Below, in pieces: positions 9,459 through 18,334 of a stretch of 64,000 bases of DNA. Location of the stretch: positions 56,029 through 120,028 of the forward strand of contig NZ_JACJHR010000022.1 in assembly GCF_014174495.1 (NCBI RefSeq), given 5' to 3'. The notes under the pieces are model-generated. The model saw only the letters and a list, made by a program, of their open reading frames with translations, searched no databases and was not told the origin of the DNA. The stretch comes from Amycolatopsis echigonensis. GTDB taxonomy: Bacteria; Actinomycetota; Actinomycetes; Mycobacteriales; Pseudonocardiaceae. Position numbers and translations under genes: made by a program. Every line of letters starts with the position of its first letter. The stretch's first letter is position 1.

Positions 9459-10685
9459 ATGCGAGAACATGAGACGACTGTGCCGATAGTTCGTGTGGAG
9501 AAGCTGTACAAAGTGTTCGGCCGCCGGGCGGAAGAAGCGGTCGGCAAGCTGGAGAAGGGCGTCGACCGCGCCGAACTGGACCTGCCCGGCGTGACCGCGG
9601 CGGTGATCGACGCCTCCTTCACCGTGGAGCGCGGCGAAATCTTCGTGGTGATGGGACTGTCCGGTTCGGGCAAGTCGACCCTGCTGCGCACGCTGAACGG
9701 ATTGCTCCCGGTCACTTCCGGCCGGGTGCTGGTGGACGACATCGACCTCACCGACAAGTCCGCCGCGCAGGTGCGCGAGCTGCGCCAGCGGCGGATGAGC
9801 ATGGTGTTCCAGCACTTCGCGCTGTTCCCGCACCGCACGGTCGCGGAGAACGTCGCCTACGGGCTGAGCGTGCAGAACGCTCCGCGCGAGCGGCAGCGCG
9901 AACGCACCGCCGAAGCGCTGGAGATGGTCGGGCTCACCGGATGGGAGGACCGGTTGCCCGGTCAGCTTTCCGGCGGGATGCGCCAGCGCGTCGGCCTCGC
10001 CCGCGCGCTGGCCGCGGACACCGAGATCCTGCTGATGGACGAGGCGTTCAGCGCGCTGGACCCGTTGATCCGCAAGGAGATGCAGGACCAGCTCCTGATG
10101 CTGCAGCGGCAGCTGGGCAAAACGATCGTGTTCATCACGCACGACCTCAACGAGGCGATGCGCCTCGGCGACCGGATCGCGATGATGCGCGACGGCCGGA
10201 TCGTGCAGGTTTCGACCGCGCAGGAGATGCTCACCGAGCCGGCCGACGAGTACGTCGCGAGGTTCGTGCGCGACGTCGACCGCAGCCGGGTGCTCACCGC
10301 GTCCGCCGTGATGGCGCCCGCGGAAATCTCGTTCACCCCGGCGACAACCGTCGTCGAAGCGCTGGAAACGATGCGCCGGAACGAACTCTCCGGCGTGCTG
10401 GTGACCGAGGACGGCAAGTTCGCCGGAGCGGTCGACCGGCGTGCGGTGAGCGACGCCGCCGACCGCGGCACGGAAACGATCGCCGGACTCGTCGACCGTT
10501 CCGCCGCGCGCACCGGCCCGGAAACCCAGATGGCCGAGCTGTTCGGCCACGCCGCTTCCGCGCCTGCGCCGCTCGCGGTGGTCGGGGCCGAGGGCGAACT
10601 GCTCGGCGCGGTGACCCGCGAGGCGCTGCTGAACGCGCTGAGCACCGGAGAAAACGACGCCCAGGAGGTGAACGCCCGTGTCTGA
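9459..10685 (+). CDS. proV: glycine betaine/proline-type ABC transporter ATPase with CBS domains
   Basis: 408 residues. The ABC domain has Walker A GLSGSGKST near residue 66, signature LSGGMRQRVGLARAL and Walker B ILLMDEAFSALDP. Residues from about 280 on form a CBS pair (VMAPAEISFTPATTVVEAL, ELSGVLVTEDGKFAGAVDRR), which in OpuA-type importers senses ionic strength. The ATG at 9459 was chosen for AAAGGA six bases upstream; an in-frame ATG at 9435 is possible. It overlaps the permease gene by 8 bases. The operon powers uptake of a compatible solute or choline. Confidence 0.92.
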   Translation: MREHETTVPIVRVEKLYKVFGRRAEEAVGKLEKGVDRAELDLPGVTAAVIDASFTVERGEIFVVMGLSGSGKSTLLRTLNGLLPVTSGRVLVDDIDLTDKSAAQVRELRQRRMSMVFQHFALFPHRTVAENVAYGLSVQNAPRERQRERTAEALEMVGLTGWEDRLPGQLSGGMRQRVGLARALAADTEILLMDEAFSALDPLIRKEMQDQLLMLQRQLGKTIVFITHDLNEAMRLGDRIAMMRDGRIVQVSTAQEMLTEPADEYVARFVRDVDRSRVLTASAVMAPAEISFTPATTVVEALETMRRNELSGVLVTEDGKFAGAVDRRAVSDAADRGTETIAGLVDRSAARTGPETQMAELFGHAASAPAPLAVVGAEGELLGAVTREALLNALSTGENDAQEVNARV

Positions 10686-11562
10686 CAACCTCCTCGTCGG
10701 CGACCTGCCGCAGATTCCCGTCGGCACGTGGTTCAAGGCGATCATCGACTGGCTGCAGGGCAACATCGGCCCGTTCTTCGATTTCGTCGACAAGATCGTC
10801 AACGGCGCGGTCACCGGGCTCGCCTCGGGCCTGACCTGGCTGCCGTGGCCGGTGCTGGTCGTGGTGTTCGCCGGGCTCGGCTGGTGGCTGCGCGGCTGGA
10901 AGTTCGGCCTCGGCTCGGCGATCGGGTTCGCGCTCATCGACAGCCTGCGCGAATTCCCGTCCGCGATGCAGACGCTGTCGCAGGTGCTGATCTCCGGCGT
11001 GGTCGCGGTGGCGATCGCGGTGCCGGTCGGGATCGCGGCCGCGCGCAACGAAACGGTGAGCCGGATCGTGAAGCCGATCCTGGACTTCATGCAGACGCTG
11101 CCCGCGTTCGTCTACCTGATCCCGGTCATTTTCTTCTTCTCGATCGGCCCGGTGCCGGGCGTGGTGGCGACCGTCGTGTTCTCGCTGCCGCCGGGCGTGC
11201 GGCTGACCGAACTCGGCATCCGCCAGGTCGACCCGGAAATGGTCGAGGCGGGCGAGGCGTTCGGCTCGCCGCCGCGGCGGATCCTGCGGGAGATCCAGAT
11301 CCCGCTCGCGATGCCGTCGATCATGGCGGGCATCAACCAGATCATCATGCTGTCGCTGTCCATGGTCGTGATCTCCGGCATGGTCGGCGCGCCCGGGCTC
11401 GGCGCCGAGGTGTACGCCGCGGTCACGAGCCTGAAGCTGGACCTGGGTTTCAACGCCGGTCTCGGCGTTGTCGTGCTGGCGATCTATCTCGACCGGCTCA
11501 CCTCCTCGCTGGGGGCGCGCTCGGCGGTGGGCCGCGCCCTCCGCCGGGCCGACGCGGCCTGA
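10678..11562 (+). CDS. proW: glycine betaine/proline-type ABC transporter permease
   Basis: 294 residues with about six hydrophobic segments in the membrane-domain fold. It carries the EAA loop EAGEAFGSPPRRILREIQIPLAMPSI, which contacts the ATPase, and the FMQTLPAFVYLIPVIFFF segment typical of ProW/OpuAB. The GTG start overlaps the end of proV. The binding-protein gene follows 33 bases after the stop, completing an ATPase-permease-binding protein operon. Confidence 0.94.
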   Translation: MSDNLLVGDLPQIPVGTWFKAIIDWLQGNIGPFFDFVDKIVNGAVTGLASGLTWLPWPVLVVVFAGLGWWLRGWKFGLGSAIGFALIDSLREFPSAMQTLSQVLISGVVAVAIAVPVGIAAARNETVSRIVKPILDFMQTLPAFVYLIPVIFFFSIGPVPGVVATVVFSLPPGVRLTELGIRQVDPEMVEAGEAFGSPPRRILREIQIPLAMPSIMAGINQIIMLSLSMVVISGMVGAPGLGAEVYAAVTSLKLDLGFNAGLGVVVLAIYLDRLTSSLGARSAVGRALRRADAA

Positions 11563-11595
11563 TCCACCTCCACCGCAACGAGAAAGGACGAACGA

Positions 11596-12504
11596 GTGCG
11601 CACATCGAAACGGCTCAGCCGGATCCTCGCCGTGGGCGCCGCCGTGACGGCCCTGATCGGCCTCACCGCGGCGTGCGGCGGCCGGGAGTCCCAGTCGGGC
11701 AACAGCCAGCAAGCCAAGAGCGTCACCATCGGCTACATCAACTGGGACGAGGACGTCGCCCTCACCAGCCTGTACCAGGCGGTGCTGGAGGAAAAGGGCT
11801 ACCAGGTCAAAACGCAGATGCTCGACGTCGGCCCGATCTACGCGGGCCTGGCGAAGGGCGACGTCGACATGTTCCTCGACTCGTGGCTGCCCGCGACGCA
11901 CAAGCAGTACTGGGACCAGTACCACGACCAGCTCGAAGACCTCGGCGTCTGGTACGACAACGCGACCCTCAACCTCGCCGTGCCGAATTACGTGGGCGAG
12001 GTCAACAGCATCGCCGACCTCAAGGACAAGGCGAGCATGTTCGGCGGCAAGATCACCGGCATCGAGGCGAGCGCGGGCGAGACGAGCATCGTGCAGAAGG
12101 ACGCGATCCCGCAGTACGGCCTCGACGGCGCGATGACCCTGCAGAACTCGTCGACCACCGCGATGCTGGCTGCGCTCGACAGCTCGATCAAGGCGAAGAA
12201 GCCGATCGTCGTGACGCTGTGGCACCCGCACTGGGCGTACTCGCGCTACCAGCTCAAGGATCTCAAGGACCCGAAGGGCGCGATGGGCAAGGGCGAGCAG
12301 CTCCACGCGCTGGGCCGCAAGGGCTTCGGCAAGGACTTCCCGGCTCTCGCCGGCGTGGCCAAGAAGCTGAAGATGTCGGACGCGGACCTCGGTTCGCTCG
12401 AGGACGCGATCCAGAAGGCCCCGAAGGGCCAGGAAAAGGCCGCCGCCAAGCAGTGGGCGGATCAGCACAAGCAGTTCGTGGACCAGGCTTTCGCCGGTCT
12501 CTGA
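11596..12504 (+). CDS. proX: substrate-binding lipoprotein, OpuAC/ProX family
   Basis: 302 residues. The signal peptide ends in the lipobox LTAAC-GG near residue 29, so the mature protein is a membrane-anchored lipoprotein. The OpuAC-type domain shows VTIGYINWDEDVALTSLYQ, VDMFLDSWLPATHKQYW and LWHPHWAYSRYQLKDLKDP. The Trp residues in these loops are the kind that form the quaternary-amine cage in this family. The GTG follows AGAAAGGACG. Ligand choice between glycine betaine, proline betaine and choline cannot be read from sequence alone. Confidence 0.93.
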   Translation: MRTSKRLSRILAVGAAVTALIGLTAACGGRESQSGNSQQAKSVTIGYINWDEDVALTSLYQAVLEEKGYQVKTQMLDVGPIYAGLAKGDVDMFLDSWLPATHKQYWDQYHDQLEDLGVWYDNATLNLAVPNYVGEVNSIADLKDKASMFGGKITGIEASAGETSIVQKDAIPQYGLDGAMTLQNSSTTAMLAALDSSIKAKKPIVVTLWHPHWAYSRYQLKDLKDPKGAMGKGEQLHALGRKGFGKDFPALAGVAKKLKMSDADLGSLEDAIQKAPKGQEKAAAKQWADQHKQFVDQAFAGL

Positions 12505-12517
12505 GCCAGCACCGGAA

Positions 12518-12557
12518 CGACCCCGCCTCCCGTTCGCCGGGACGGCGGGGTCGTTTC
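12518..12557 (+). terminator. transporter operon terminator
   Basis: CGACCCCGCC / GGCGGGGTCG arms, 14 bases past the binding-protein stop, followed by TTTCTTT. Confidence 0.9.
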
Positions 12558-12658
12558 TTTGTGCCCGGCAGGCAGGCCGCCCGGGCGGATTCACCCTGAT
12601 TCGTTGCCCAGCACGGTTATCGCGCGGATTCCGCGGCGAGATGCGGCACACTGGGCAT

Positions 12659-13159
12659 ATGTCTCGCGCGCCGATCTCTGCCCGCACCGACGCATCCGAC
12701 GACGTCGACGCGGTCACCGAAGCCGTGCTCACCGCTTCCCGGCTGCTCGTCGCGGTGTCGGCGCGGTCCATCGCCTCCGCGGGCGACCTCATCACGGTGC
12801 CGCAATTCCGGCTGCTGGTGGTGCTGCATTCGCGCGGTCCGCTGAAACAGGCCGCGCTCGCCGACCATCTCGGGGTCACGCCGTCCACCGCGAGCCGGAT
12901 GATCGACCGGCTGGTCGCCGCCGCGTTGGTCGCCCGGCTGGGCAATCCGTCGTCCCGGCGCGAGGTCGTCATCGAACTCACCCGGGAAGGCGACCGGATC
13001 GTGCGCCTCGTCACCCAGCGGCGGCGGCGCGAAATCGCCGCCATCGTGGAGAAAATGCCCGAATCGACCCGCCGCGGCCTGGTCGACGCGCTGACCGCGT
13101 TCGCCGAAGCCGGTGGCGAACCGCCCGCCGGGAATCCCGCCGACGCCGTCTGGGTCTAG
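12659..13159 (+). CDS. MarR-family transcriptional regulator
   Basis: 166 residues. The winged-helix core is LLVVLHSRGPLKQAALADHLGVTPSTASRMIDRLVAAALVARLGNPSSRREVVIELTREG in outline: recognition helix around STASRMIDRL, wing with the conserved Asp/Arg replaced by SSRREV. The ATG at 12659 is preferred; another at 12641 adds six residues. Convergent with, and overlapping by 4 bases, the TetR gene, so their 3' ends are shared. No target operon is obvious; the transporter upstream ends in its own terminator. Confidence 0.88.
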   Translation: MSRAPISARTDASDDVDAVTEAVLTASRLLVAVSARSIASAGDLITVPQFRLLVVLHSRGPLKQAALADHLGVTPSTASRMIDRLVAAALVARLGNPSSRREVVIELTREGDRIVRLVTQRRRREIAAIVEKMPESTRRGLVDALTAFAEAGGEPPAGNPADAVWV

Positions 13160-13644
13160 ATTTCCGCCGCCACCGCGCGAATCCCGTCGGTCACTTCTTT
13201 CGCCGACGGTGCTTCCTCCGGGTCGAGCAGCCACTGCACCATCAGCCCGATCACCAGCGCGCTCTGCACGGCCCCACCGACCCCGGCCCGGGCCTCCCGC
13301 AGCCCCTGCGCGAGATGCCGGCGCACGTCCGGTGACCGCTCCGCCCGCACCAGCGCCTCAAGCTGCGCGACCCACAACGCCCGGTGCTCGCCGAAGCTGT
13401 CGATCAGCCGCTTCAATCCCTCCTCGGACAGGTCGAACGACGAATCCGCGACCTGGCCGCCCAGCTCGTCAACCGCCGCGACCAACGCCTGCGTCAACAA
13501 CGCGTCCCGCGACCCGAAGTGGTACCCGATCGCCGCGTGACTGACGCCCGCCGCGGCCGCGATGTCGCGCACCGTCGTGTTGCTCCAGCCCCGCTCGATC
13601 AAGCAGCGCTTCGCCCCGGCCAGCAGATCCTCCCGATTACCCAT
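13156..13644 (-). CDS. TetR-family regulator, divergent from FAD monooxygenase
   Basis: 162 residues. The N-terminal helix-turn-helix (CLIERGWSNTTVRDIAAAAGVSHAAIGYHFGSRDAL) is canonical TetR and the rest is an all-helical ligand domain. I chose ATG 13644 (MGNREDLL); the frame continues to a TTG at 13674 inside the operator. The pairing with a divergent FAD monooxygenase is the common TetR/antibiotic-monooxygenase arrangement (as with TetR/TetX-like pairs), so it probably represses that gene and itself. Confidence 0.9.
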   Translation of the reverse strand: MGNREDLLAGAKRCLIERGWSNTTVRDIAAAAGVSHAAIGYHFGSRDALLTQALVAAVDELGGQVADSSFDLSEEGLKRLIDSFGEHRALWVAQLEALVRAERSPDVRRHLAQGLREARAGVGGAVQSALVIGLMVQWLLDPEEAPSAKEVTDGIRAVAAEI

Positions 13645-13666
13645 GGCGCGCAGCCTAGCCGATTTC

Positions 13667-13708
13667 TTGTCCAAATGGTTTATCCATATGGTTTACCCAA
13701 ATGGACAA
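13667..13708. promoter_or_regulatory. TetR operator region with three phased CCAWATGG boxes
   Basis: Between the divergent starts lie CCAAATGGTTTA, CCATATGGTTTA and CCAAATGGACAA in tandem, about 13 bases apart. The whole is framed by an outer inverted repeat TTGTCCA / TGGACAA (13667-13673, 13702-13708). Such dyads in a TetR/monooxygenase gap are normally the regulator's binding sites. Confidence 0.65.
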
Positions 13709-13729
13709 CCTGGGGCTACGTTTGCTCCC

Positions 13730-14781
13730 ATGGCCTCCTTGACCGTCCTGATCTCCGGTGCTGGCGTGGCCGGCGCCACCCTCGACGAGCTCCTCACGCG
13801 CTCCGGCCACCGCGTGACGATCGTCGAGCGCGCCCCTGCCCTCCGGCACACCGGTTACGCCGTGGATTTCCGCGGCGCCGCCTTCGAGGTCCTGTCCGAG
13901 CTGGGCATCCTCGACGACGTCCGCCGGCACGACACGAAAATGACCGGAACCGCCCTCGTCGACCGCGACGGCGTCCAGGTAGACCTGCTCCCCGCCGAAG
14001 CTTTCGCGGGCGAACTGGAGGTGCCGAAGCACGTCCTGAACGAGCTGCTGCACGACCTGACTGCCGATCATGTCGAGTACCGCTTCGGCACCTCGATCAC
14101 GTCGCTGACGCAGACTGAGGACGCCGTGACCGCGTCGCTGACCGACGGTTCCACCGAGACTTACGACCTGGTCTTCGGCGCGGACGGCGTGTACTCGAAG
14201 GTCCGCCAGCTGGCCTTCAGCTCAGCGGCGTTGCAGCACCTGGGCCTGTCCGGCGCGGGCTTCACCATGCCGAATTTCCTGGGCCTGGACCACAGCGGTC
14301 TCCTCCGCGCCGTCGACGGCACCGCGGTCTACCTGTTCAACTCAGCGGATCCGGACCGGCTGACCGTGAGCCTGTCGTTCGGAACGTCGTCGGGAGCCCT
14401 GGACCGTCTCTCCCGAGCCGAGCAGGAAGCAGCGACGCGCGCCGCCTTCGCCGGTGACGGTTGGCATACCCCCTCCTGCTGGAGGCGATGTCGGAGGCTC
14501 GGGATTTCTACTTCAGCTCGAGCACGCAGGTGCACCTGGACCGCTGGTCGACTGGCCGCGTCGCCCTGGTGGGAGACGCCGGATACTGCGCCGCGCCGAC
14601 GGCGGGCATGGGCACCTCGCAGGCCCTGCTCGGCGCTCGTTCGCTGGCCCGGCACCTGGCGGACAGTGCGTACCCGGAGGCTTTCGCCGGCTACGAGACC
14701 GAGCTCCGGCCGTATGTGGCGGAAAACCAGGCGAATGGCCGCTCCGCGGCAGCGATGTTCGGCGGTGCGCGGGAAGGGTGA
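13730..14781 (+). pseudogene. FAD-dependent monooxygenase, single frameshift
   Basis: The first frame (13730 to about 14468) encodes an N-terminal FAD-binding domain (VLISGAGVAGATLDELLTRSGH, a GxGxxG variant; GYAVDFRGAAFEVL; LVFGADGVYSKVRQL). The second part continues in another frame from about 14461 (LLLEAMSEARDFYF, GRVALVGDAGYCAAPTAGMGTSQAL, the conserved GD FAD motif) to a stop at 14781. The two frames join cleanly if a C is added to the CCCCC run at 14469-14473 (WHTP then LLLEAM), giving about 350 residues, close to the family norm. It is a recent indel or a sequencing error. As written the product would lack the second FAD motif. Confidence 0.8.
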
Positions 14782-14848
14782 TCTTTCCGCTCACCAGGCG
14801 GCTCCCCATTTCCCGCACACCGAAGCTTTCCCGGTAAATACAACAAAA

Positions 14849-14877
14849 CCCGGTTGATCTTTTGCTGATCAACCGGG
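14849..14877 (-). terminator. terminator of the tRNA transcription unit
   Basis: 11-bp arms (CCCGGTTGATC / GATCAACCGGG) with a 7-nt loop, 8 bases past tRNA-Glu. On the minus strand it is followed by TTTTGTTG. Confidence 0.85.
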
Positions 14878-14884
14878 CTGGCTG

Positions 14885-14957
14885 TACCCCCGATGGGATT
14901 CGAACCCACGCTACCGGCGTGAGAGGCCGGCGTCCTAGGCCGCTAGACGACGGGGGC
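14885..14957 (-). tRNA. tRNA-Glu (anticodon CUC)
   Basis: 73 bases without encoded CCA. The acceptor GCCCCCG pairs with CGGGGGT, the anticodon stem CCGGC/GCCGG encloses loop CTCTCAC, and the T arm contains GGTTCGAATCC. It lies in tandem with tRNA-Gln, as in the mycobacterial gltX region. Confidence 0.95.
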
Positions 14958-15047
14958 TTAGGAACTTCCCCGTTTCCGGGGCGTTTCTTGCGAGAGAGAA
15001 CTTACCAGAAGCGATTTCGCACTTCCGAGAGGGGGTCCCTCTGCAGC

Positions 15048-15118
15048 TGGGGTACCAGGACTCGAACCTAGACTAACTGGACCAGAACCAGTCGTGCTGC
15101 CAATTACACCATACCCCA
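15048..15118 (-). tRNA. tRNA-Gln (anticodon CUG)
   Basis: 71 bases. The acceptor starts TGGGGTA and ends TACCCCA, the anticodon stem ACTGG/CCAGT encloses TTCTGGT, and the T arm contains GGTTCGAGTCC. Upstream of tRNA-Glu on the same strand and probably co-transcribed with it. Confidence 0.95.
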
Positions 15119-15167
15119 GTGAGGTACTTCCCCGGTTGCCCAGGTCAGCGCCGCACGAGAAGAAATA

Positions 15168-16004
15168 CTAGAACATCCCGCCGCGGACCGTCGCAGCGGG
15201 GGTCCCCGCCGCCCGCTGGGCGGGCACGCCGACCGTCGCGTACTCCGAAACCAGCAGCTCAGGCAGCTCGCCGAGACCGGTCACAGTGTGCACCCCCTCC
15301 GGCGCGCGCTCGCCGGTGCGGCTGGTCCCGTCTCGGTCGAGCCAGACCGCGCCGAGCCCGGCGTCGAACGCGCCGATCGCGTCGGTGTCGAGCTTGTCCC
15401 CGACGTGCACCGTGCGCTCCGGCGGGCAGTCCAGCGCCAGGCACACCGAGTGGAACATCACCGGATCGGGTTTCGCGACCCCGACCTCGCCCGCGATCGC
15501 GACATGGTCGAAAAACGGCGCGAGCCCGAGCTCCGCGATTTTCTGCCGCTGATGAACCCCTGAGGCGTTCGTCACGGCAGCCAGCCGCAGCCCGGCGGCG
15601 CGCAGCCATTCCAGGCACGGAAGAACATCATCGAATAGCCGCCAAGACCGCGCCAAAATCTCCCGCCGGCGCGCCTCGAAGGCGGTCACTTGCGCGGAAT
15701 CCCCGAGGATCCCCAGCTCGGCGAGGAAACATTCGGTGCGCCGGTGATGCATCACGTCGTAGCCCAGCTTCCCGGCGACGACGAGCGAGACGTGCTCCTC
15801 GGTGATCAAATCCCACAACGGCCAAAGATCGCCGCGCCCGGTGAGCGCGTGAAGGGTGCGGCGGATCGCGGCGGTGCAGTCGATCAACGTATCGTCGATG
15901 TCGAGGCACACCAGGCTCAGCTCAGGAGGCGCCCACGGCTCGCGGCCGGCAGCGGCCGGCGGGGCAGTACGAGCGCGCGACAGAGCGGCCGGGGCGAAAT
16001 CCAC
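15168..16004 (-). CDS. HAD-superfamily hydrolase
   Basis: 278 residues starting at GTG. HAD motif I is CLDIDDTLIDCT near residue 33, motif II lies around LAAVTNASG, motif III at VAKPDPVMF and motif IV is VHVGDKLDTDAIGAF. This is the FCP/phosphoglycolate-phosphatase-like branch (HAD-IA). The substrate is unknown. The first 25 residues are a poorly structured Ala/Pro/Arg stretch, so a later start is possible. It sits directly upstream of the tRNA pair on the same strand. Confidence 0.88.
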   Translation of the reverse strand: MDFAPAALSRARTAPPAAAGREPWAPPELSLVCLDIDDTLIDCTAAIRRTLHALTGRGDLWPLWDLITEEHVSLVVAGKLGYDVMHHRRTECFLAELGILGDSAQVTAFEARRREILARSWRLFDDVLPCLEWLRAAGLRLAAVTNASGVHQRQKIAELGLAPFFDHVAIAGEVGVAKPDPVMFHSVCLALDCPPERTVHVGDKLDTDAIGAFDAGLGAVWLDRDGTSRTGERAPEGVHTVTGLGELPELLVSEYATVGVPAQRAAGTPAATVRGGMF

Positions 16005-17040
16005 CCCGTGAGGCTAGGGCACTCGCCGCGTTCGCAACGCGGCCAAAAAGGTGATTACCGCCGAGCCGTTGCCGCTGACCGGCTCTACCGCCGGTGCGCA
16101 AAGTGTCCGGCCGGTGACGTTCGCCACCGTCCCAGAGGGCCGAGCGGGTGAAAGGCCCTTACTCCGCACTCCCCTTGAAACTTGCCATTTCCGAACGATC
16201 TTCCCTGCCGCCCGTACCGCCACCCCTTGGCACCGCCGCCGAGAAACCCTTTCGCGGCAACCATTTCTCGCCACCGAGCCGGTGCCCAGCGCCCCCACCG
16301 TCCTCAATGCAACAACAACCACGCATAAGTTCCGCCACCGAACTAGCTCCCCGAAATCCTTTCCGGAAAATGCCGTGTCTTTCCAGCCAGATGACGGTGT
16401 CCGGTGATCCGCCCGAGATCCACATACGCGAACCACCGCCTATTACGCAAACTCCCCACATTCTGGCCCCTGTGCGGCAACGGCAACTCCACTGTCGGCA
16501 CCAGCCAGTCGCACTTCCCGCTCCGCTACTGATGACACCGCACCCACCGATCCCGCCACGGTCCTCGGCGGGCATACCTGCTCACGACTCCGCCCTCGGC
16601 GCCGCTAACCCTCCCGACCCCGCCGCCTCCCGCCTCCGCAGCAACCCCACTCCCGACCTCGCCGCCTCCCGCCTCCGCAACAACCCCACTCCCGGCCCCG
16701 CCGCCTCCCGCCTCCGCAACAACCCCACTCCCGGCCCCGCCGCCTCCCGCCTCCGCAACAACCCCACTCCCGACCCTGCCACCTCCCACCTCCGGCGCAG
16801 CCATCTCCCGTCCCCGGTCTCTTCCTTCCTCCTCCTGCTCGACTCTTGTCGCCCAGCCGCAAACGCCGCCCGCACCCTCGATGCCACAACCACTTCCGCC
16901 ACCCTCCGCGAAATCCGCCTCATGGCACGCCCCGTTCAGGCCATCTCTCAAGCCCTGCCCCCCGACCGCCCTCCTCTCGCATATCTCGGTCCCCTAGACC
17001 ACGAACCCACCCCATCGGCCGACTTGACGCACCCTCCGCG
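16005..17040. other. gene-free region before the FAD oxidoreductase
   Basis: About 1 kb with no recognisable gene. The frame of the downstream oxidoreductase is open through it, but the translation is low-complexity Pro/Arg/Ser and unlike the family. It includes a 39-bp tandem repeat block at 16612-16806. Confidence 0.55.
16612..16806 (+). repeat. five tandem copies of a 39-bp repeat
   Basis: Units start at 16612, 16651, 16690, 16729 and 16768. The first four are almost identical (core CCGCCTCCCGCCTCCGCAAC) and the fifth is degenerate. The unit is 13 codons long, so every frame stays open. I see no sign that it is translated. Confidence 0.9.
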
Positions 17041-17041
17041 C

Positions 17042-17079
17042 AAGGTGCATCCTCACCTTATTCAACAGACGATGAATAA
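17042..17079. promoter_or_regulatory. paired dyads upstream of FAD oxidoreductase
   Basis: AAGGTG-N6-CACCTT at 17042-17059 overlaps TTATTC-N10-GAATAA at 17058-17079, ending 16 bases before the ATG at 17096. They are likely binding sites of an unidentified regulator. The second dyad lies in the expected promoter/leader region. Confidence 0.5.
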
Positions 17080-17095
17080 GAGGGAGCTGGGGAAG

Positions 17096-18334
17096 ATGAC
17101 CGAGCACACGGGCTGCGTCATCGTCGGCGGCGGACCGGCAGGCATGGTGGCGGGACTGCTCTTGGCCCGAGCGGGCGTAGAGGTGGCAGTGCTGGAAAAG
17201 CACGCAGACTTCCTCCGCGACTTCCGCGGCGACACCGTCCACCCGTCCACCCTCGCACTCCTGGACGAACTGGGCCTGGGCGAGAAGTTCGAAGCGCTAC
17301 CGCACACCAAAGTGACCACAGTCGGACTCCCGACCCCCGACGGCGACGCGCTGACCATCGCCGACATGTCCCTGCTGAAGGTCCCCCGCCCCTACGTAGC
17401 GATGGTCCCTCAATGGGATTTCCTGGACCTGCTCGCCGAAACGGCCCAGAAAGAGCCGACCTTCACCCTGAGGCTCGAAACCGAAATGACCGGCCTGCTC
17501 CGGTCGGGCCGCCGAGTCACCGGCGTCCGCTACCGCACCGCAGACGGCGCCGAAGGCGAACTGAAAGCCAACCTGGTCATCGCCGCCGACGGCCGCTGGT
17601 CGCTGGCCCGCCGCTCCGCCGGCCTCACTCCACGCGAGTACTACACCCCGTTCGACGCCTGGTGGTTCCGGCTTTCGCGCAAGGCCGAAGAGCAGGAAGC
17701 CACGCTGGTGCCGAGGATGCGCAACCACCGTTTCGCGGTGCCGTTGCCGCGCAAGGGCTACTACCAGATCGCCTACCTCACGCCGAAAGGCAATGACCTA
17801 AACGACGCCGGCATCGAAAGCTTCCGCCGCGACGTCATCGAGGTCTGCCCCGAATTCGCCGACCGCGTCGGCGAACTGAAGTCCATGGACGACGTCAAGT
17901 TCCTCAACGTACGCCTGAACCGCCTGCACCGCTGGCACGTCGACGGCCTGCTGTGCATAGGAGACGCCGCCCACGCGATGTCCCCGGTCGGCGGCGTCGG
18001 AATCAACCTGGCAGTGCAAGACGCCGTCGCCGCCGCGAGGCTACTGGCCGACCCGCTCCTCCGCGGCAAACCGACCGAAAAGAACCTCACCGCCGTTCGC
18101 CGCCGTCGCCTCCTGCCGACCGTCGCCGTCCAGGGGCTGCAACGCCTTCTTCACCGCCGAGTAATGGGCCCAGTAATGACCGGCCACGCCGACGGCCCCC
18201 CGCCGCAATTGATCGCGCTGCTCAAGCGCTTCCCGAAACTCGCCGGGGTCCCCGCGTACCTCATCGGCGTAGGCATCCGCCGGGAATCCGCACCGGCCTT
18301 CGCCCGCCGCCCAGCAGAACCGGCCCGCCGCTAA
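17096..18334 (+). CDS. FAD-dependent oxidoreductase (PHBH-type)
   Basis: 412 residues. The N-terminal dinucleotide fold is CVIVGGGPAGMVAGLLLARAG (GxGxxG), the middle carries the DG motif AADGRWSLARRSAG, and LLCIGDAAHAMSPVGGVGIN is the GD motif that binds the FAD ribityl chain. Such enzymes hydroxylate or oxidise aromatic or polyketide substrates using NAD(P)H and O2. The ATG at 17096 follows GGGAGCTGGGGAAG; the frame is open far upstream but only as low-complexity sequence. It stands alone, and its 3' end abuts a palindromic repeat array. The substrate cannot be told. Confidence 0.9.
   Translation: MTEHTGCVIVGGGPAGMVAGLLLARAGVEVAVLEKHADFLRDFRGDTVHPSTLALLDELGLGEKFEALPHTKVTTVGLPTPDGDALTIADMSLLKVPRPYVAMVPQWDFLDLLAETAQKEPTFTLRLETEMTGLLRSGRRVTGVRYRTADGAEGELKANLVIAADGRWSLARRSAGLTPREYYTPFDAWWFRLSRKAEEQEATLVPRMRNHRFAVPLPRKGYYQIAYLTPKGNDLNDAGIESFRRDVIEVCPEFADRVGELKSMDDVKFLNVRLNRLHRWHVDGLLCIGDAAHAMSPVGGVGINLAVQDAVAAARLLADPLLRGKPTEKNLTAVRRRRLLPTVAVQGLQRLLHRRVMGPVMTGHADGPPPQLIALLKRFPKLAGVPAYLIGVGIRRESAPAFARRPAEPARR

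Noticed and set aside
10333..13044. 903-codon minus-strand frame over the transporter operon
   Set aside because: Antisense shadow of proV-proW-proX; Arg/His-rich translation with no domain.
16148..17095. Upstream extension of the FAD oxidoreductase by about 316 codons
   Set aside because: Low-complexity composition, crosses a 39-bp tandem repeat and dyads, and a good ribosome site and family N-terminus exist at 17096.
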